From: Actinomycetota bacterium
Lineage (GTDB): Bacteria > Actinomycetota > Acidimicrobiia > Acidimicrobiales > BP-101
DNA: 7,390 bases
Reading direction: 5' to 3'
Assembly (NCBI GenBank): GCA_030838265.1
Contig: JAUTXA010000081.1
Coordinates: 1-7,390 of the forward strand
The notes under the pieces were generated by a model. It saw nothing but the letters and a program-made list of their open reading frames with translations, did not search any database and had not been told where the DNA came from. Positions 5,387-7,390 of the stretch are shown in pieces. A program made the position numbers and the translations under genes. The stretch's first letter is position 1. Each line of letters begins with the position of its first letter.

Positions 5387-5719
5387 ATGAGCCCATGGCG
5401 CCCGCTGCCCAGCCGAGGCGACCGACCTGACCCTCGTCGGGTCGGCGAGTCGCTCGACGCCATCAGCCGCCGTTGGGGGGCTCCGAAGGCCGGCGCCCTG
5501 GCCGCTGTTTTCGACAAGTGGGAGGAGATCGTGGGGGAGCGGGTGGCCGCTCACACCCACCCCGTCCGCCTGTCGAACGGCGCGTTGGTGGTGTCGGTCG
5601 ACGAGCCCGGATGGGCCACCCAGCTGCGCTTTTTGGAGGCCGATCTGCTGCGCCGCTGCGCCGACGTCGCGGGCCCCGGATCCGTCACTCGGATCGAGGT
5701 GAAAGTGGGCCGGAAGTAA
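5387..5719 (+). CDS. dciA: DUF721 protein, DciA-type helicase loader, short form
   Basis: DciA proteins interact with the replicative helicase DnaB and help load it in bacteria that lack DnaC or DnaI. The 110-residue product is almost only the DUF721 domain: ESLDAISRRWGAPKAGALAAVFDKWEEIVGERVAAHTHPVRL, then GALVVSVDEPGWATQLRFLEADLLRRC and TRIEVKVGRK. W45 in KWEEIVG and W76 in EPGWATQL are family hallmarks. Known mycobacterial and streptomycete members carry a longer N-terminal extension before this domain, which is reduced to about 20 residues here. The ATG at 5387 was chosen because it is 13 bases after recF and no domain similarity precedes it. The ribosome binding site is weak (GAGACGAG). 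The frame is open upstream to 5318 but would overlap recF. The location between recF and gyrB is typical for actinobacteria. The role is taken from the family. Confidence 0.88.
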   Translation: MSPWRPLPSRGDRPDPRRVGESLDAISRRWGAPKAGALAAVFDKWEEIVGERVAAHTHPVRLSNGALVVSVDEPGWATQLRFLEADLLRRCADVAGPGSVTRIEVKVGRK

Positions 5720-5832
5720 GCCCGTTTGTCACCCCCGTCTGGTAAACTACAACCATCGCACTTCAGGCCCCTGACCAGCAGTTTTGCGCCTGAGATGCCC
5801 TGCTTACCCCCACCTTTGAAAGGCCGCGCCCC
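5720..5832 (+). promoter_or_regulatory. gyrB leader region with a candidate promoter
   Basis: This 113-base gap breaks the tight packing of the upstream genes, so gyrB may have its own promoter. One candidate is TTGTCA (5726-5731) with TACAAC (5748-5753), a 16-base spacer. Another -10 like match, TAAACT (5743-5748), lies inside that spacer but has no good partner. GAAAGG (5818-5823) is the ribosome binding site, 9 bases before ATG 5833. A weak inverted repeat TCAGGC/GCCTGA (5763-5768 and 5788-5793) has a 19-base loop and no U-tract, so it is not a convincing terminator. gyrB promoters are often supercoiling-sensitive, but nothing here shows that. Confidence 0.4.

Positions 5833-7390
<1,558 letters not shown>

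Noticed and set aside
4285..5517. 410-codon open frame on the minus strand opposite recF and the DUF721 gene
   Set aside because: Same shadow effect; it lies fully over well-supported genes and has no recognisable motif.

Overview
The window is a chromosomal replication-origin region from a GC-rich bacterium. The gene order rpmH-dnaA-dnaN-recF-DUF721-gyrB, with rnpA, yidD and yidC running the other way, together with DnaA boxes of the TTGTCCACA type and frequent GTG starts, points to Actinomycetota. An early-branching class such as Acidimicrobiia is possible, but that class-level placement is an inference that cannot be proven here.

Left part (1-1160, minus strand): a compact operon read leftwards, rpmH (ribosomal protein L34), rnpA (RNase P protein), yidD (membrane-insertion efficiency factor) and the first 148 codons of yidC (membrane insertase). 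rpmH/rnpA and rnpA/yidD each overlap by 4 bases (GTGA, ATGA), and yidC follows after 12 bases. Positions 1161-1545 are a divergent control region. It holds a candidate rpmH promoter, two identical hairpins next to the rpmH ribosome binding site, a strong inverted repeat, and a cluster of three DnaA boxes just ahead of dnaA.

Middle and right part (1546-7390, plus strand): dnaA (initiator), a 229-base gap that looks like oriC, dnaN (sliding clamp), recF (gap repair), a short DUF721/DciA gene (helicase loading) and the first 519 codons of gyrB. dnaN-recF-dciA are packed with gaps of 8 and 13 bases. gyrB has its own 113-base leader. The oriC gap contains several DnaA boxes followed by a GC-rich step and an AT-rich CTA/CTT-type triplet tract that resembles the DnaA-trio unwinding element described in Bacillus subtilis.

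The genes form the conserved replication-start kit: DnaA opens the origin, DciA helps load the helicase, DnaN clamps the polymerase, RecF handles gaps and gyrase removes supercoils. I see no mobile element, CRISPR array, tRNA, defence system or unknown gene cassette. The points of interest are in the non-coding control regions.
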